DNA of 43,413 nt. It comes from Actinomadura sp. CNU-125 (GTDB lineage Bacteria > Actinomycetota > Actinomycetes > Streptosporangiales > Streptosporangiaceae). Within the stretch, counting starts at the first letter, position 1. Each line of letters opens with the position of its first letter. Under the pieces are notes generated by a model. That model was not told where the DNA came from, searched no databases, and was given only the letters and a program-made list of their open reading frames with translations. Positions 1 through 9,111 of the stretch are shown one piece after another. The stretch is taken from assembly GCF_001942465.1 (NCBI RefSeq), contig NZ_MKJY01000554.1, positions 1-43,413 of the forward strand, written 5' to 3'. Position numbers and translations under genes: made by a program.

Positions 1-839
1 GAGGAACGCGCAGGTAGGACGGATCCGGAGACGAGCGCGCCGACGGCGCCGAGGTCGCGTCCGGCGGCCAGGGCGGCGCGCAGGGACGCGGCGCAGCGCG
101 ACCGCGGCGGGCTGCAGGTCGGCGGTGAGCGCGGCGCCGAGCGCCTTGGCGTCCCCGGCGGCGAGCGCGGCCATCAGTTCCGCCGACGCCGCAGGCGGTT
201 CCCCGGGCGCCGCCGGCCACGGGACGTCGACGCCTCGCTCGGCGCGGAGCCGCGCATTCGGCGTAGACGGGCGGGGGTGGACAGGCCGCCGTCGGCGGTC
301 GCGAACACCCAGTGGAAGGTGCCGCGGGCTGCGGCGGGGGCGAGGCGCTCGCCGCGTCCGGTGCCGACGGCGGTGCCGCCCAGCAGCGCGAACGGGACGT
401 CGCTGCCGAGGTCCGCGGCGAGTTCGAGCAGGTCGCGCGGGTGAGGGCGGGCGCGGCGGGGTCGTCCCAGAGGCGGGCGCAGGCGACAGCGCGGCGGCGG
501 CGTGTCGGCGCTGCCGCCCGCCATCCCGCCCGCGACCGGGATCGCCTTGCGGATCCGCAGGGCGACGCGGGGCGCCGCGCCGAGCCGTCGGCGACCGAGC
601 CGGGCGGCGCGGGCGGCGAGGTTGCCGTCGCCGGTCGGGACGCCGTCGATCGCGACGCGGGAGCCGGGCGCGGCCTCGACGGCGATCCGCAGGTCGTCCG
701 CGGGTTCGGCGGTGACCTCGTCGAACAGCGACACGGCGTGGAAGACGTTGACGAGGTCGTGGTAGCCGTCGTCGCGCAGCGGGCCGACGCCGAGCTGGAG
801 GTTGACCTTGGCGGGGACGCGCACGCTCACCGGATTCAC
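1..839 (-). CDS. ispE: 4-diphosphocytidyl-2-C-methyl-D-erythritol kinase, partial, frame broken
   Basis: GHMP-family kinase of the MEP isoprenoid pathway; it phosphorylates CDP-methylerythritol in the cytoplasm. The N-terminus ([15 protein letters not shown], then [15 protein letters not shown]) and the GHMP glycine loop ([12 protein letters not shown], about 500-545) are diagnostic, followed by [20 protein letters not shown]. The C-terminus runs off the left edge. The frame slips several times. Between about 436 and 510 the expected [10 protein letters not shown] is in another frame, returning by [10 protein letters not shown]. It slips again near 265 (expected PAVYAEC) and near 22, where SGSGPTCAFL appears one G short. 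A GTG at 839 is taken as start; a GTG at 828 is equally possible. It lies 52 bases after the lipoprotein gene in the usual rsmA-ispE order. Identity is secure. Because the gene is normally essential, I read the slips as base-calling or assembly errors. Confidence 0.9.
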
Positions 840-891
840 GTCACCGAACCCTATGGGACGTCCGGTGCGTGCGCGCACTCCGCCGGGCGTG

Positions 892-2076
892 TCAGCCCCC
901 GCTGGTGACGGGGAGGTTGCGGGGGTTGAAGTACGGGGCGGTGGCGAGCTCGCGCAGCGCGGACACCGCGTGCTCGTCGCCGGTGACCGCGTAGCGGTGC
1001 CGCTCGTCGCGGGGGCCGTCGGCGCGTTCGTCGGAGTTGAAGTAGACGACGGCCTTGACCTGCGGGTTCTGGAGGGTCTCGGCGGCGGAGCGGAGCCATT
1101 CGGCGCGGCGCTCGCCGTAGGAGCGGGGCACCCCGAACTCGGCGATCATGATGGGCTTGGCGCGGTCGTCGGCCCAGTCCATGAACGGCTTGAGCGAGTC
1201 GGACAGGTCCTGGTAGTCGAAGTCGCCGCTCGGACGGGCGTCGGCGCAGATCCAGTCGACGTGCGCGTCGCCCGGGTAGTAGGCGCCCGCGTCGCGCGTC
1301 CCGAAACCGCGGGCGGTGGGGCACCAGACCCAGGCGACGTTGTCGACCTTCTCCTCGGCGAACACCTTCCGCATGTGCTTCCAGGCGGCGATGAAGTCGG
1401 CCGGGGAGTGGACGCGTTCCTCCTCGGTGAGCTCGTCCATGTCGCGGGACCAGCGCAGGAACACCGGCTTGCCGAGCTTCTTGATCGCGCGGGCGCGGTC
1501 GCGGACCAGTTCGTCGAAGCGGCCCTGGACGATCTCGCGGGTGTCGCCGCCGTCCCAGGTCAGCAGCAGGTGGCGGTCGGACCGGGCGACCTCGGCGGCG
1601 AGGCCGCCGGGGAAGCCGTCCTGCCAGCCGTGGTAGGTCTGCACGATGTCGAGGCGGCGGCCGAGGTCGCCCTCGAACCCCGTGACGTCCGACATCTCGG
1701 GCTTGTCGGCGTCCGGCGCTCCGCTCCCGCTTCCGGACGAACTCGGGCTCGGGCTCACACTCGCGGACGGGCTCGCGGACGGACTCTCGGACGGTTCGGG
1801 GCTCGCGCTCCCGTCTCCGCCGTCTCCGCCGTCGCCCTCGTCGCCCTCGTCGCCGCCGGAGACCGGGGTGCCGGGCAGCCAGGCGCCGAAGTACGCGCCC
1901 TGCTCCGGGGGGACGGGCGCGACGCCGGCCCGCGCCGTCGTCGTGATGTCGGGGGCCGCGCCCGCGCCGTCAGAGCATCCCGCCGCGACCGTCCCGGTGA
2001 GTCCCGCCACCGCGATCAGGGCCGTCGCCACGACCGGGATCCTCGCCCGCGCCGTCCGCGAACGCGCCTTCACCAT
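892..2076 (-). CDS. GH26-like glycoside hydrolase lipoprotein
   Basis: Predicted secreted lipoprotein of 394 aa. It has a basic n-region and a hydrophobic core ([20 protein letters not shown]) with lipobox cysteine near residue 34. A Ser/Pro/Gly/Asp-rich linker follows, then a GH26 (beta-mannanase-like) TIM-barrel domain from about residue 130. Recognisable GH26 landmarks are [30 protein letters not shown] and KPIMIAEFG; the Glu of the last (about 313) fits the catalytic nucleophile. In the expected acid/base position (R-x-x-x-E-M) this protein has Asp (about 212), so activity may be altered. The ATG at 2076 is chosen because GGAGG lies 4 bases upstream; an ATG at 2091 is possible. The gene starts inside the reading frame of rsmA and lies 52 bases ahead of ispE, probably one transcript. 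The substrate is not evident from sequence. Confidence 0.82.
   Translation of the reverse strand: MVKARSRTARARIPVVATALIAVAGLTGTVAAGCSDGAGAAPDITTTARAGVAPVPPEQGAYFGAWLPGTPVSGGDEGDEGDGGDGGDGSASPEPSESPSASPSASVSPSPSSSGSGSGAPDADKPEMSDVTGFEGDLGRRLDIVQTYHGWQDGFPGGLAAEVARSDRHLLLTWDGGDTREIVQGRFDELVRDRARAIKKLGKPVFLRWSRDMDELTEEERVHSPADFIAAWKHMRKVFAEEKVDNVAWVWCPTARGFGTRDAGAYYPGDAHVDWICADARPSGDFDYQDLSDSLKPFMDWADDRAKPIMIAEFGVPRSYGERRAEWLRSAAETLQNPQVKAVVYFNSDERADGPRDERHRYAVTGDEHAVSALRELATAPYFNPRNLPVTSGG
1720..1858. repeat. low-complexity linker-encoding repeats
   Basis: Short imperfect repeats on the plus strand (CTCGCGGACGG-type, TCTCCGCCG and TCGCCCTCG units) encode the GDEGDGGDG and [15 protein letters not shown] linker of the lipoprotein on the minus strand. 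They are typical of wall-spanning linkers and prone to slippage. Confidence 0.7.
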
Positions 2077-3010
2077 CGTCCTCCGACTCATCCGGGTCCG
2101 CTGCGTCCCCGGGGGCCGCCGCCGGGGGATCGTGATCTTGGGGGGCTCCGCCCCGCCCTGAAGGACCATACTCGGCAATCCGGGCAAAGGAGGCCACGTC
2201 CAGAGCTTCGCCCCGCGCCCGCGGATCGACGCCCGCCGCCCGCAGCGCCTCCTCGGCCGCCGCGGCCGACCCCGCCCAGCCCGCGAGGGCCGCCCGCAGC
2301 GTCTTGCGCCGCTGCGCGAACGCGGCGTCCACCACGGCGAACACCTGCTCACGGGTGGCGTTCGCGGGCGGCGGCTCCCGCCGGGTGAACGCGACGAGAC
2401 CGGAATCGACGTTCGGGACGGGCCAGAACACCGCGCGCCCGACGGGGCCAGCGCGGCGCGCGTCCCCGTACCAGGCGAGCTTCACCGACGGCACCCCGTA
2501 GATCTTGCCGCCGGGCTCGGCGACCATCCGGTCGGCGACCTCGGCCTGCACCATGACCAGCGCCTTCTCCAGGGACGGCAGCGCCGCCAGCAGGTTCAGC
2601 ACGACCGGCACCGCCACGTTGTACGGGAGGTTCGCGACCAGCGCCGTGGGGGCCGGGCCGGGCACCGCTGTGATCTTCATCGCGTCGGCCCGGACGACCT
2701 CCAGCCGGTCCGCGAGTTCGGGCGCGCGCGCCGCCGCCGTCGCGGGCAGCTCGCCCGCCAGGACGGGGTCGATCTCCACCGCGACGACCCGCCGGACCTC
2801 CGGCAGCAGCGCCAGCGTCAGCGAGCCGAGCCCCGGCCCGACCTCGATCACGACGTCGCCGGGGTCGAGCCGCGCCGCGCGGACGATCCGGCGCACGGTG
2901 TTGGCGTCGATCACGAAGTTCTGGCCGAGCGTCTTCGTCGGCCGCACGCCGAGCCGTCCCGCCAGCTCCCGGACGTCGGCCGGCCCGAGCAGTCCCCGCG
3001 TCTCCCCCAT
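1970..3010 (-). CDS. rsmA: 16S rRNA (adenine1518/1519-N6) dimethyltransferase RsmA (KsgA)
   Basis: SAM-dependent enzyme that dimethylates two adjacent adenines in helix 45 of 16S rRNA. Visible landmarks are [17 protein letters not shown] near the start, the SAM-binding [16 protein letters not shown], the catalytic-motif [15 protein letters not shown], and the C-terminal [14 protein letters not shown]. The recognisable enzyme ends near [10 protein letters not shown] (about residue 280). The open frame then continues some 65 residues as a Pro/Asp/Gly-rich tail that overlaps the start of the lipoprotein gene by over 100 bases. That tail is unusual and may reflect a lost stop or an undetected indel. 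The ATG at 3010 is the only sensible start. Divergent from the first membrane-protein paralogue, with a 91-base gap. Confidence 0.95.
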   Translation of the reverse strand: MGETRGLLGPADVRELAGRLGVRPTKTLGQNFVIDANTVRRIVRAARLDPGDVVIEVGPGLGSLTLALLPEVRRVVAVEIDPVLAGELPATAAARAPELADRLEVVRADAMKITAVPGPAPTALVANLPYNVAVPVVLNLLAALPSLEKALVMVQAEVADRMVAEPGGKIYGVPSVKLAWYGDARRAGPVGRAVFWPVPNVDSGLVAFTRREPPPANATREQVFAVVDAAFAQRRKTLRAALAGWAGSAAAAEEALRAAGVDPRARGEALDVASFARIAEYGPSGRGGAPQDHDPPAAAPGDAADPDESEDDGEGAFADGAGEDPGRGDGPDRGGGTHRDGRGGML

Positions 3011-3101
3011 CCCACGATTGTCTCAGCAGCCGCGCCCTCCCCCGGCCGCCCGCGGCCACGATCGGTGGGAACGCTCCCGCACCGGACGGCGTCAGACGAC
3101 C

Positions 3102-4061
3102 ATGCGCCGCAGCCTCCGCCTCGTGCTCATCGGCATCCCCGTCCTGATCATCGCCCTGTGGGGCGCCTACACGGGCGTCATCGCGTACACGTTCGCGGCC
3201 GGGGAGAAAGCGACCGCTTCGGTCGAGTCGTGCGGCGTCGGCGGGACGACCAACGGCCGCCGGAGTTCCGGAAGCTGCCACGGCACCTGGCGCACCGAGG
3301 GCGGCGAGACCGGCCGGGGCCAGATCTACAACCTGAACGTCCGCGAGGCCGCGGGCGAGACCGTCCAGGTGCGGATCGGGCCGCTCGGACCGTACGCGAA
3401 CGGGTGGGAGCGGGCCTGGATCATGCCGGTCGTCTCCGGCGGATTCATCCTGCTCGCCCTGATCGCCTACATCGTGATACTCCGCTGGAAGAAGGTCTTC
3501 CACCGCCTGAAGCTCGCCGAGTCGATCACCGACGAGCCGGACGGCCTGATCGTCACGGACGCCGGGGTGCGCCGCCCCGACGGGACGCCGCACGCGCTCG
3601 TCCGGCGCCTGGAGGGCCCGCCGCCCGGCCACGAGCGCCTCGACCTGCCCGGCCGGACGGAACGTCACGACGAACTGGCCGGGCCCGGACGCACCGTCTT
3701 CCAGTCCGTCCTCGACGCGGACGAGCGCCCGCTGATGATCCTCGAACACCGTTCGGACCGGAAGCTGCACCCCGAGACCGTCCTGCTCGACACGTCCGGC
3801 GCCCCGGCGATGCTCGTCCGCCGGGTGGGCGACATGGAGTTCCGCCTGCTGGACCCCGCGGGCGCCGAACTCGGTTCCGCCCGGCCGCCCGGCCGCGCCC
3901 GCGTCCAGACGCTGGAGGTGCGGGACGCGGGCGGGACGCCGGTCGCCGTGGCCGTCGGGAAGCGGAACGAGTGGCTGCTGCGGATCGAGGTGGACGCGCC
4001 CGCGCCGCTGCGCGATGCTGCGCTCGTCCTCGCCCTCGTCCAGACCCGCACCGCCTACTGA
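3102..4061 (+). CDS. tandem membrane paralogue 1 (TM - Cys loop - TM - beta domain)
   Basis: Unrecognised 319-aa membrane protein, first of five tandem paralogues. TM1 spans about 7-30, followed by the family motif YTFAAGEKATASVESC. An external loop has Cys44 and Cys59 (likely a disulfide) and the motif CHGTWRTEGGETGRGQIYNL. RIGPLGPYANGWERAW (about 91-106) leads into TM2 (about 107-128). The cytoplasmic half (130-319) carries repeated Asp-x-x-Gly turns (LDADERPL, LLDTSGAP, LLDPAGAEL, VRDAGGTPV) and ends in a hydrophobic helix, PLRDAALVLALVQ. This pattern of beta-hairpins plus a terminal buried helix resembles tubby/scramblase/LURP-one barrels; that is inference. The two-helix front resembles DUF3592-type modules. 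The ATG at 3102 has no clear ribosome-binding site. Function unknown. Confidence 0.85.
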   Translation: MRRSLRLVLIGIPVLIIALWGAYTGVIAYTFAAGEKATASVESCGVGGTTNGRRSSGSCHGTWRTEGGETGRGQIYNLNVREAAGETVQVRIGPLGPYANGWERAWIMPVVSGGFILLALIAYIVILRWKKVFHRLKLAESITDEPDGLIVTDAGVRRPDGTPHALVRRLEGPPPGHERLDLPGRTERHDELAGPGRTVFQSVLDADERPLMILEHRSDRKLHPETVLLDTSGAPAMLVRRVGDMEFRLLDPAGAELGSARPPGRARVQTLEVRDAGGTPVAVAVGKRNEWLLRIEVDAPAPLRDAALVLALVQTRTAY

Positions 4062-4107
4062 ACCGCCCGCCGGCCCCCTGCCGACCCGCTGCTGAGGAGC
4101 ACCCCCC

Positions 4108-5133
4108 ATGTCGTCCTCACCCGAGCCGCCCATAACGTCCGTCATCAAGCCCCGTACGTCCATGCGCAAGGTCCTGACGGGGATCGCCGTCGTCCTGTTC
4201 TGCGCCTGGGCGGTCTACCCGGCGATCCTCACGTACACGTTCCACTTCGGGGAGAAGGCGACCGCGACCGTCGCCGAATGCGACCTGGGCGGCAACGCCA
4301 GGGGCCGCAGCGCCCGCAACCAGGACACCTGCCGCGGCACGTGGCGCACCGAGGGCGGGAAGACCGGCGAAGGGGAGATCTACAACCTCGACGCGCCCGA
4401 CGCGGAAGGCCGGACGTTCGCGGTGCGCATCGGCCCGCTCGGCCCGTACGCGCACGGCTGGGAGCGGGCGTGGCCCGCGCCCGCCGTCGCCGCGGGGCCG
4501 CTCCTGGTCCTCTGGCTCCTCTGCTACTTCGCCTACCGGATGGTCTACCTGCCATCGCAGAAGGCCGCCGCGGAGATGTTCGCGGCGCCCGGCGCGCTCG
4601 TCGTCGCCCTCGACGCCGTCGTCCGTCCGGACGGCACCCGGCACGCCTCCGTCGAAAAGCTGCCGGGACCGCCGCCCGGCCACCGCGAACTCGACGTGCC
4701 CGGCCGTCCCCCGAACGAGGCCGACCAGGTCACGCTCGGCAAGAAGAAGGACAGCAAGCGCCTGTACCAGGTCCTCAACGACGCCGACGGGCGGCCGCTC
4801 ATGTACCTGGAGCACCGTTCCGACCGCGGCCTGCAGCCCGAGACCGTGCTCCGCGACCCGTCGGGCGTCCCGTACCTGCTGGCCCGCCGCGAGGGCGAGC
4901 ACATGCTCTCCCACCGGCTGCTCGACGCCGCGGGCACCGAACTCGCGATCGTCAAGCCGATCACGCCGAAGTCGCTGCGGCAGCTCACCCTCCGGGACGC
5001 CGACGGCGACCTCGCCCTCAGCGCGGCCCGCCGGCACGGCGCCTGGGTGCTGAAGCCGGAGACGATCGCGTCGCCGGAACTGCGCGACGGCCTGATCGCC
5101 CTCCTCCTCGCCCGGTACAACGACATCGAGTGA
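4108..5133 (+). CDS. tandem membrane paralogue 2
   Basis: Second paralogue (341 aa), 46 bases after the first, with GAGGAG 8 bases before the ATG. It has the same order of parts: a short cytoplasmic leader, TM1 (KVLTGIAVVLFCAWAVYPAI), LTYTFHFGEKATATVAEC, a second loop cysteine in TCRGTWRTEGG, GEIYNLDAPDAEGRTF, and VRIGPLGPYAHGWERAW. TM2 follows (PLLVLWLLCYFAYRMVYL), then a C-terminal domain with LNDADGRPLMYLEHRSD, LRDPSGVPYLLARR, LLDAAGTELAIV and LRDADGDLALSAARR. The closing helix is SPELRDGLIALLLARY. It is closer to paralogue 3 than to 4 or 5 in the loop region. Function unknown; the shared EHRSDRxLxPETVL block is the best family signature in the C-terminal half. Confidence 0.87.
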   Translation: MSSSPEPPITSVIKPRTSMRKVLTGIAVVLFCAWAVYPAILTYTFHFGEKATATVAECDLGGNARGRSARNQDTCRGTWRTEGGKTGEGEIYNLDAPDAEGRTFAVRIGPLGPYAHGWERAWPAPAVAAGPLLVLWLLCYFAYRMVYLPSQKAAAEMFAAPGALVVALDAVVRPDGTRHASVEKLPGPPPGHRELDVPGRPPNEADQVTLGKKKDSKRLYQVLNDADGRPLMYLEHRSDRGLQPETVLRDPSGVPYLLARREGEHMLSHRLLDAAGTELAIVKPITPKSLRQLTLRDADGDLALSAARRHGAWVLKPETIASPELRDGLIALLLARYNDIE

Positions 5134-5214
5134 CTCCGGGCCGTGGCACCCGCGCACCCGGCCCGCGCCGCCGTCCCCGCCTCGAATCACCCCCGTCTAC
5201 CGAGGAGACCCCCG

Positions 5215-6246
5215 ATGCCGTCCTCCCCCGGGCCCGCACCGTCCGCCGAACCGGCGGCCGCCGGGCCGCAGCACCGCAAGTCCAGGGCCAAGACCATCCT
5301 CACCACGCTCGCCGTCGTCGCGTTCTGCGGGTGGGCCGTCTACCCCGTGATCCTCACGTACACGTTCTACCTGGGCGAGAAGGCGACCGCGTCCGTCACC
5401 GAATGCGAGGTGGGCAGCCCGGGATACGGGCGCGCCACCGGCGACCCGGACATCTGCCGCGGCACGTGGCGCACCGAGGGCGGCGGGACCGGCGACGGCG
5501 AGATCTACAACCTCGACCCGACCAAGGCCGAAGGCCGGACGTTCGAGGTGCGGGTCGGTCCGCTGGGCCCGTACGCGCACGGGTGGGGCCGGGCGTGGCT
5601 CGGGCCGCTCCTCGGCGCGGTGCCGCTGCTGATCTTCGTGGCGGTCGAGATCATGTTCTACCGGGGCATCCTGCGGCCCGGCCGGAAACTCGCCGACTCG
5701 CTGCTCGCCGCGCCCGGGGCGCTGCTGGTCTCCGACGACAAGACCCGCCACGCCGACGGCACGCCGCACACGTTCGTCCGGAACCTGCCGGAGGCCCCGC
5801 CCGGCCACCGGCGCCTCGACCTGCCCGGCCGGGAGCGGCGGCAGGACAAGGACGCGGTCCCGAAGGGCGGCCGCACCTTCTACCAGTCGGTGGTGGACGC
5901 CGACGAGCGGCCGCTGATGCTGCTGGAGCACCGCTCGGACGAGCGGCTGGAGCCGGAGACCGTGCTGCTCGACCCGTCCGGCAACCCGCGGCTGCTCCTC
6001 CGCCGGATCGACGGGACCCGGTTCCGGATCCTGGACCCCGCCGGTGCCGAACTCGGGTCGGCCCGGCCCGCCGACAGCGCCCGGATCCTCAGCCTGGAGG
6101 TGTGGGACGCCGACGAGAAGATGGTCGCCGAGGCCGCCGGGCGCGGGCTCATGACGTGGGTGCTGCGCATCGAGGAGGACGCGGCGCCGCCGCTGCGCGA
6201 CGCCGCGCTCGCCCTCGCGTTCGTCAAGCTCCGCAGCCTCTACTGA
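5215..6246 (+). CDS. tandem membrane paralogue 3
   Basis: Third paralogue (343 aa). The ATG at 5215 is preferred over an upstream in-frame start at 5143 because GAGGAG lies at about 5202-5207 and because it aligns with paralogue 2 (MPSSPGPAPS versus MSSSPEPPIT). TM1 (TILTTLAVVAFCGWAVYPVI) precedes LTYTFYLGEKATASVTEC, the loop motif CRGTWRTEGGGTGDGEIYNL, and VRVGPLGPYAHGWGRAW. TM2 is followed by RPGRKLADSLLAAPGALLVS. The C-terminal domain has VDADERPLMLLEHRSDERL, LLDPSGNPRLLLRR, ILDPAGAELGSAR, VWDADEKMVAEAAG and the final helix PLRDAALALAFVKLRSLY. Paralogue 4 begins within about 10 bases of its stop, so 3 and 4 are probably translationally coupled. Function unknown. Confidence 0.87.
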   Translation: MPSSPGPAPSAEPAAAGPQHRKSRAKTILTTLAVVAFCGWAVYPVILTYTFYLGEKATASVTECEVGSPGYGRATGDPDICRGTWRTEGGGTGDGEIYNLDPTKAEGRTFEVRVGPLGPYAHGWGRAWLGPLLGAVPLLIFVAVEIMFYRGILRPGRKLADSLLAAPGALLVSDDKTRHADGTPHTFVRNLPEAPPGHRRLDLPGRERRQDKDAVPKGGRTFYQSVVDADERPLMLLEHRSDERLEPETVLLDPSGNPRLLLRRIDGTRFRILDPAGAELGSARPADSARILSLEVWDADEKMVAEAAGRGLMTWVLRIEEDAAPPLRDAALALAFVKLRSLY

Positions 6247-6256
6247 GGTGGCGCGC

Positions 6257-7236
6257 GTGAACCGGGCGCGGCTCGTCGCGATCACGCTGCTCGTCGTCGT
6301 CATGGTCGGCCCGGCGATCTGGCCCGCCGTCCTGGCGTACACGTTCGCCTTCGGCGAGAAGGGCACCGCGACGGTTTCCGAGTGCGTGACCAGGAGCAGC
6401 GGGCGCAGTACGGCGACGACCTGCCGCGGCGCCTGGCGCACCGACGGCGGGGCACGCGACGGGGGCAAGATCGGCGGCCTCGACCCCGACACCCCGGACG
6501 GGGCGACGGTCCCGGTGCGGATCGGGCCGATCGGCCCCTACGCGAACGGCTGGTCGTCGAGGACGTATCCCGCGCTGATACCGCCCCTGATCACCACGGT
6601 GCCGTTGCTCCTCGCCGTGCCGCTGATCGTCCGGATGCGGCGCGGCATCGGCCGCCGGGGACGCAGGCTCGCCGACTCCCTGCTCGCCGGGCCCGGCGCA
6701 CTCCTGGTGTCCCGCGACGCGGTCCGCCGCCCCGACGGGTCCCCGTACGCCGTGCTGCGCGCGTCGTCCGGTCCCGGGCCCGGCGCCCGCCGCCTCGACC
6801 TGCCGGGACGCCCCGAACGGGCGCACCGGCCGATGCCGGGGACCGTGCCGGACGAGCCGTCCGTCGAGTTCGAGGCCCTGCAGGACCCGGACGGGCGGAC
6901 GCTGATGTTCTGCGAACATCGCACCGACGCGCGGTTCGAGCCCGAGATCGTCCTGCTCGCCCCGGACGGGACGGCGCGGCTGCTCGTCCGCCGCGAGGCG
7001 CCGCACCCGCTCGTCTACCGGCTGCTGGACCCGTCGGGCGCCGTGCTCGGCTCCGCCCGGACGCGACCGGCATCGGGACGCTCGCGGTCGCCGACGCCGC
7101 CGGGACGCGCGTGGCCGCCGCGGGCGTGCGCGGGCGCGACTGGGTGCTGCGGGCGGAGGAGACGGCGCCCGAACCGCTGCGCGACGCCGCGCTCGTCGTC
7201 GTCCTCGCCCAGTACCGCACCCGGGACTTCACCTGA
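6257..7236 (+). CDS. tandem membrane paralogue 4 (one frameshift)
   Basis: Fourth paralogue, about 326 aa after correction. The GTG at 6257 is preferred because GAGGTGG (6245-6251, overlapping the previous stop) lies 5 bases upstream; a GTG at 6248 is in frame. TM1 (LVAITLLVVVMVGPAIWPAVL) precedes AYTFAFGEKGTATVSEC, CRGAWRTDGG, and VRIGPIGPYANGW. TM2 and RGRRLADSLLAGPGALLVS follow, then LQDPDGRTLMFCEHRTDARF and LLDPSGAVLGSAR. Just after that (about 7060-7070) the frame slips. The remaining [17 protein letters not shown] and [19 protein letters not shown] continue in the next frame to the stop at 7236. Because the tail is fully conserved, this looks like an indel error. The loop lacks the IYNL block of paralogues 1-3, having KIGGLDPDTPDG instead. 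Confidence 0.82.
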
Positions 7237-7290
7237 CCGGAACCGGCCCCGAGAGGCCCGGGGCGGCCGCCGCCCCTACGCTTCCCGATC

Positions 7291-8271
7291 ATGGTGTGGC
7301 GGCGGTATCTCCTCTTTTGCGTGCTCGCGATCGCGGTCGTTCTCGCAGTCTTCTGGCCGGCGATGATGGTGTGGACGTACACCGCCGGAGAGAAGGCCAC
7401 CGCGACGATCACGGACTGCGGCAGGATCACGTCCGGGGGCAAGACCACGACCCAGACGGAGTACTGCAAGGCCACCTGGTCGGTCGAGGGCGGCGGGCGC
7501 GGCGAGGGCTCCGTCTACGGCCAGGACGCCGACACGCCCGACGGCGCCCGCGTCCCCCTGCACATCGGCCCGATGGGCCCCTACGCGGGCGGCATCACCG
7601 ACCAGTACCCGCTCTTCGTTCCCCTCGCCGTCCTGATCGTCCTCTGCGGCCTCGGCACGGCGCGGACGGTGCGGCGGGCGGCGTCCGGCCGGGCCACCGC
7701 CCGCGAACTGCTGGACGCGCCGGACGGGACGCGGCTCGTCGTCACCCGGCGCAAGGCGACCGTTCCGGACGGCGGCCCGCACGCCGTACTGCGCCGTGCC
7801 GAACCGCCGGACGGCTACACGCGTCCGGCGCCGCACGGTCTCCACATGTCGGAGGCGAAGCTCCTCCTGGAGCCCCTGCGGCTCGTCGGCAAGGCCCTCG
7901 ACCCGCAGGGCATCGCGGCGCTGAACGACCCGTCCGGCCGCCCGCTGCTGTTCGTCGACCACCACGTCCGCCGGCACATGAGCCCCGAGTACGTGCTGGC
8001 CGACCCGTCCGGGAGAACGCGTCTGGTGATCCGGCGGACCCGCTGGAGCCCGCGCGCCTACACCCTCACCGACCCGGACGGCGTGCAGGTCGGGGCGGTG
8101 GACGGGCGCGGGCCGGGCGTACTGGAGGTCACCGACGCCGCGGGGACGCGCGTGGCGACGGCCGCGTGCCGCGGACGGTCGTGGGCGCTGCGCTCCGAAC
8201 CGTCCGCCCATCCGCTCCTGCGGGACGCGGCCCTCGTGGTCGCCTTCCTCCAGTACCGCCTCGGCGACTGA
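7291..8271 (+). CDS. tandem membrane paralogue 5
   Basis: Fifth and most divergent paralogue (326 aa), 54 bases after the fourth. TM1 ([21 protein letters not shown]) leads to [16 protein letters not shown]. The second loop cysteine is in [20 protein letters not shown], followed by [14 protein letters not shown]2 is [15 protein letters not shown]. The C-terminal domain keeps the turns [41 protein letters not shown] and [13 protein letters not shown], plus the last helix [14 protein letters not shown]. The linker [21 protein letters not shown] differs from the others. The stop lies 21 bases from the convergent tatD stop. The family signature is intact, so the whole array is under protein-level selection rather than decaying. 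Confidence 0.87.
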   Translation: MVWRRYLLFCVLAIAVVLAVFWPAMMVWTYTAGEKATATITDCGRITSGGKTTTQTEYCKATWSVEGGGRGEGSVYGQDADTPDGARVPLHIGPMGPYAGGITDQYPLFVPLAVLIVLCGLGTARTVRRAASGRATARELLDAPDGTRLVVTRRKATVPDGGPHAVLRRAEPPDGYTRPAPHGLHMSEAKLLLEPLRLVGKALDPQGIAALNDPSGRPLLFVDHHVRRHMSPEYVLADPSGRTRLVIRRTRWSPRAYTLTDPDGVQVGAVDGRGPGVLEVTDAAGTRVATAACRGRSWALRSEPSAHPLLRDAALVVAFLQYRLGD

Positions 8272-8292
8272 CGGCGACGCGGCCGGCCCCGG

Positions 8293-9111
8293 TCACCAGG
8301 GGCCGAACGCGCGCTCCCCGTTCGCCGCGATCGCGCTGCACAACTCGTCGACGCCGACGCCCTTGATCTCGGCCATCGCGCGGACGGTGTGCGGGATCAG
8401 GTAGGACGCGTTGGGCTTGCCGCGGTGCGGGACGGGCGTGAGGAACGGCGCGTCCGTCTCGACGAGGATCAGGTCGAGGGGCGCGACGCGCAGCGCCTCG
8501 CGCAGCGGCTCCGCGTTCTTGAACGTGACGTTCCCGGCGAAGCTCATCAGGTACCCGTTCTCCGTGCAGACCTCCGCCATCGCGGCGTCCCCGGAGTAGC
8601 AGTGGAACACGACCGTTTCGGGCGCGCCCTCGTCCTTGAGGACCGCCAGGACGTCGTCGTGGGCCTCCCGGTCGTGGATCACCAGGGCCTTGCCGGTGCG
8701 CTTGGCGATGCCGATGTGCGCGCGGAACGAGCGGTGCTGGTCGTCCTTGGGCGCCCAGTCGCGGTAGTAGTCCAGGCCGGTCTCGCCGATGGCGCGCACC
8801 TTCGGGTGCGCGGCCATCGCCTCGATGTCGGCCAGGACGGCGTCGGAGATCCCCGTCGTCTCGTTCGGGTGGACCGCCACGCCCGCGTACACGTCGTCGA
8901 ACTCGCCGGCGGCCTCCACGGCGAACCGGGACGACGGCAGGTCGCAGCCGATCGTGACGATCCGGGCGATGCCCGCCGCCTTCGCGGCGGCGACCTGCTC
9001 GTCCACCGGCGTCTCGACGATGTCGAGGTGGCAGTGGCTGTCGAAGACGTCGACCGGGAGCCGGTCGGGCAGCGGCGCGTACGAGCGCGCCGCCTGCCCG
9101 CCGCTGCTCAC
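8293..9111 (-). CDS. tatD: TatD-family metal-dependent DNase
   Basis: Cytoplasmic TIM-barrel hydrolase of the TatD family (3'-5' exonuclease / D-tyrosyl-type quality-control nuclease group), 272 aa. Metal-ligand and family motifs are all present: [41 protein letters not shown] and [13 protein letters not shown], then [10 protein letters not shown]. The GTG start at 9111 overlaps the metG stop (GTGA), indicating translational coupling and the common metG-tatD operon of actinomycetes. In many actinomycetes rpf and rsmA come next. Here the five-paralogue array occupies that place on the opposite strand. Confidence 0.95.
   Translation of the reverse strand: MSSGGQAARSYAPLPDRLPVDVFDSHCHLDIVETPVDEQVAAAKAAGIARIVTIGCDLPSSRFAVEAAGEFDDVYAGVAVHPNETTGISDAVLADIEAMAAHPKVRAIGETGLDYYRDWAPKDDQHRSFRAHIGIAKRTGKALVIHDREAHDDVLAVLKDEGAPETVVFHCYSGDAAMAEVCTENGYLMSFAGNVTFKNAEPLREALRVAPLDLILVETDAPFLTPVPHRGKPNASYLIPHTVRAMAEIKGVGVDELCSAIAANGERAFGPW

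Noticed and set aside
6257..7236. Paralogue 4 as a decaying pseudogene
   Set aside because: One slip only, with the conserved tail intact in the next frame, and the same kind of slip occurs in essential genes of this window.
3102..8271. Spaced repeats in the array considered as a CRISPR or satellite
   Set aside because: Repeats are about 1 kb apart, coincide with protein motifs and diverge at synonymous sites; they are paralogous genes.
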